From Brevibacterium pigmentatum (GTDB taxonomy: Bacteria; Actinomycetota; Actinomycetes; Actinomycetales; Brevibacteriaceae), in assembly GCF_011617465.1 (NCBI RefSeq), contig NZ_CP050153.1, forward strand, positions 2,480,001-2,544,000: 64,000 nucleotides of DNA, in the 5' to 3' direction. Below, piece after piece: positions 63,376 through 64,000 of this stretch. The first letter of the stretch is position 1; each line of letters starts with the position of its first letter. A program made the position numbers and the translations under genes. Under the pieces are notes generated by a model. The model was given only the letters and a program-made list of their open reading frames with translations, was not told the origin of the DNA and ran no database searches.

Positions 63376-64000
63376 TCAGTCGTTCGCCGAGACGGGTGTC
63401 AGGTTCAGGGACAGGCGGCTGTCGGCCCATTCCACGGGTTCGGCATCCCGCGGCAGGTCGGCGACGTCGCCCGGTGAGGACAGGGTACCGCGCACCGCGG
63501 TGGCTGCAGCCACGAGCGGGGACACGAGGTGGGTGCGTCCGCCCTTGCCCTGGCGGCCTTCGAAGTTGCGGTTCGAGGTCGAGGCGCAGCGTTCGCCTTC
63601 TGCCAGCTGGTCCGGATTCATCCCTAAGCACATCGAGCAGCCGGCGAAGCGCCATTCGCCGCCGAAGTCCTTGAAGATGACGTCGAGGCCCTCTTCTTCG
63701 GCCTGGAGGCGGACCTTCGCGGAGCCGGGGACGACCATGAAGCGGACGTTGTCGGCTTTCCTGCGTCCGCGGACCACCTCGGCGGCGGCCCGGAGGTCTT
63801 CTATCCGGGAGTTCGTGCAGGAGCCGAGGAAGACGGTGTCGACTTCGATCTCGCGCAGCGGCGTGCCCGGGGTCAGGCCCATATAGGCCAGCGCGTTGGC
63901 CGCGGCGGCTTTGTCGTTCTCGTCGGTGAAGTCGTCGGGGCTGGGTACGCTTGCCGACAGCGGCAGGCCCTGGCCGGGGTTCGTGCCCCAGGTGACGAAG
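63376..64000 (-). CDS. leuC: 3-isopropylmalate dehydratase large subunit (C-terminal part)
   Basis: The 3' ~208 codons; the gene runs off the right edge. The frame is open from 63999 ([12 protein letters not shown]). Fe-S cluster Cys are seen in G-S-C-T-N-S-R and [10 protein letters not shown], with [14 protein letters not shown] after them, all expected for aconitase-family LeuC. Confidence 0.95.
   Translation of the reverse strand, partial: FVTWGTNPGQGLPLSASVPSPDDFTDENDKAAAANALAYMGLTPGTPLREIEVDTVFLGSCTNSRIEDLRAAAEVVRGRRKADNVRFMVVPGSAKVRLQAEEEGLDVIFKDFGGEWRFAGCSMCLGMNPDQLAEGERCASTSNRNFEGRQGKGGRTHLVSPLVAAATAVRGTLSSPGDVADLPRDAEPVEWADSRLSLNLTPVSAND

Overview
The window is high-GC actinobacterial chromosome. 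The core gene order (ffh-rpsP-KH-rimM-trmD-rplS-lepB-lepB-rnhB-DUF2469-yraN-comM, then ftsY/smc, then mutM-rnc-rpmF-DUF177-coaD-rsmD-recG, then thiL-DUF3515-ddl-gpsA-plsC-murA-leuDC) fits Micrococcales. Brevibacterium or a close relative is my best guess, from overall protein character only. Nearly all core genes lie on the minus strand, in tightly packed operons with 4-bp overlaps.

Bases 124-24107 are a 23,984-bp genomic island inserted exactly inside comM (yifB). The comM 5' part ends at 24108 and its 3' part resumes at 123 on the same strand. Deleting the island restores the Walker B reading frame (L-F-M-D-E-A-P-E-F) with no duplicated target bases. The two ends form a 10-bp inverted repeat (GATTTAACTT). 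At the right end sits a three-gene recombinase module of the Tn554 type: tyrosine recombinase TnpA, a large tyrosine recombinase TnpB and a small coiled-coil TnpC-like protein.

The island cargo has two parts. Bases 1756-13304 hold an amine-utilisation module: a LacI regulator, a sodium:solute symporter with a small membrane partner, an acetylpolyamine amidohydrolase/class II HDAC-like enzyme, a copper amine oxidase, a His-rich membrane protein, a FadR-type GntR regulator overlapping a Cache-domain sensor, an APC permease and an aldehyde dehydrogenase. The inferred route is uptake, deacetylation, oxidation to an aldehyde and then to an acid. A near-identical 27-bp motif lies upstream of both the amine oxidase and the APC permease and is the likely shared control element. 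Bases 13333-19562 are an AT-richer, decayed defence-like region: a SIR2-domain protein, a membrane protein, a restriction-helicase gene with an internal deletion, an HTH gene split by an intact IS3-family element, and IS remnants.

Bases 24108-64000 are mostly housekeeping: signal-recognition-particle components (Ffh, FtsY), ribosomal proteins and their modification enzymes, SMC, one tRNA-Asn, RNase III, Fpg, CoaD, RecG, cell-wall precursor enzymes (Ddl, MurA) and leucine biosynthesis. Interspersed accessory genes are an ammonium transporter with two tandem palindromic operators, a BCCT osmolyte transporter, and an ectoine-type ABC transporter (ehuBCDA) with a divergent GntR regulator that overlaps coaD. 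The core also carries a three-copy structured intergenic repeat and a strongly over-represented decamer (GCCGAGGCGG) that I did not find inside the island.
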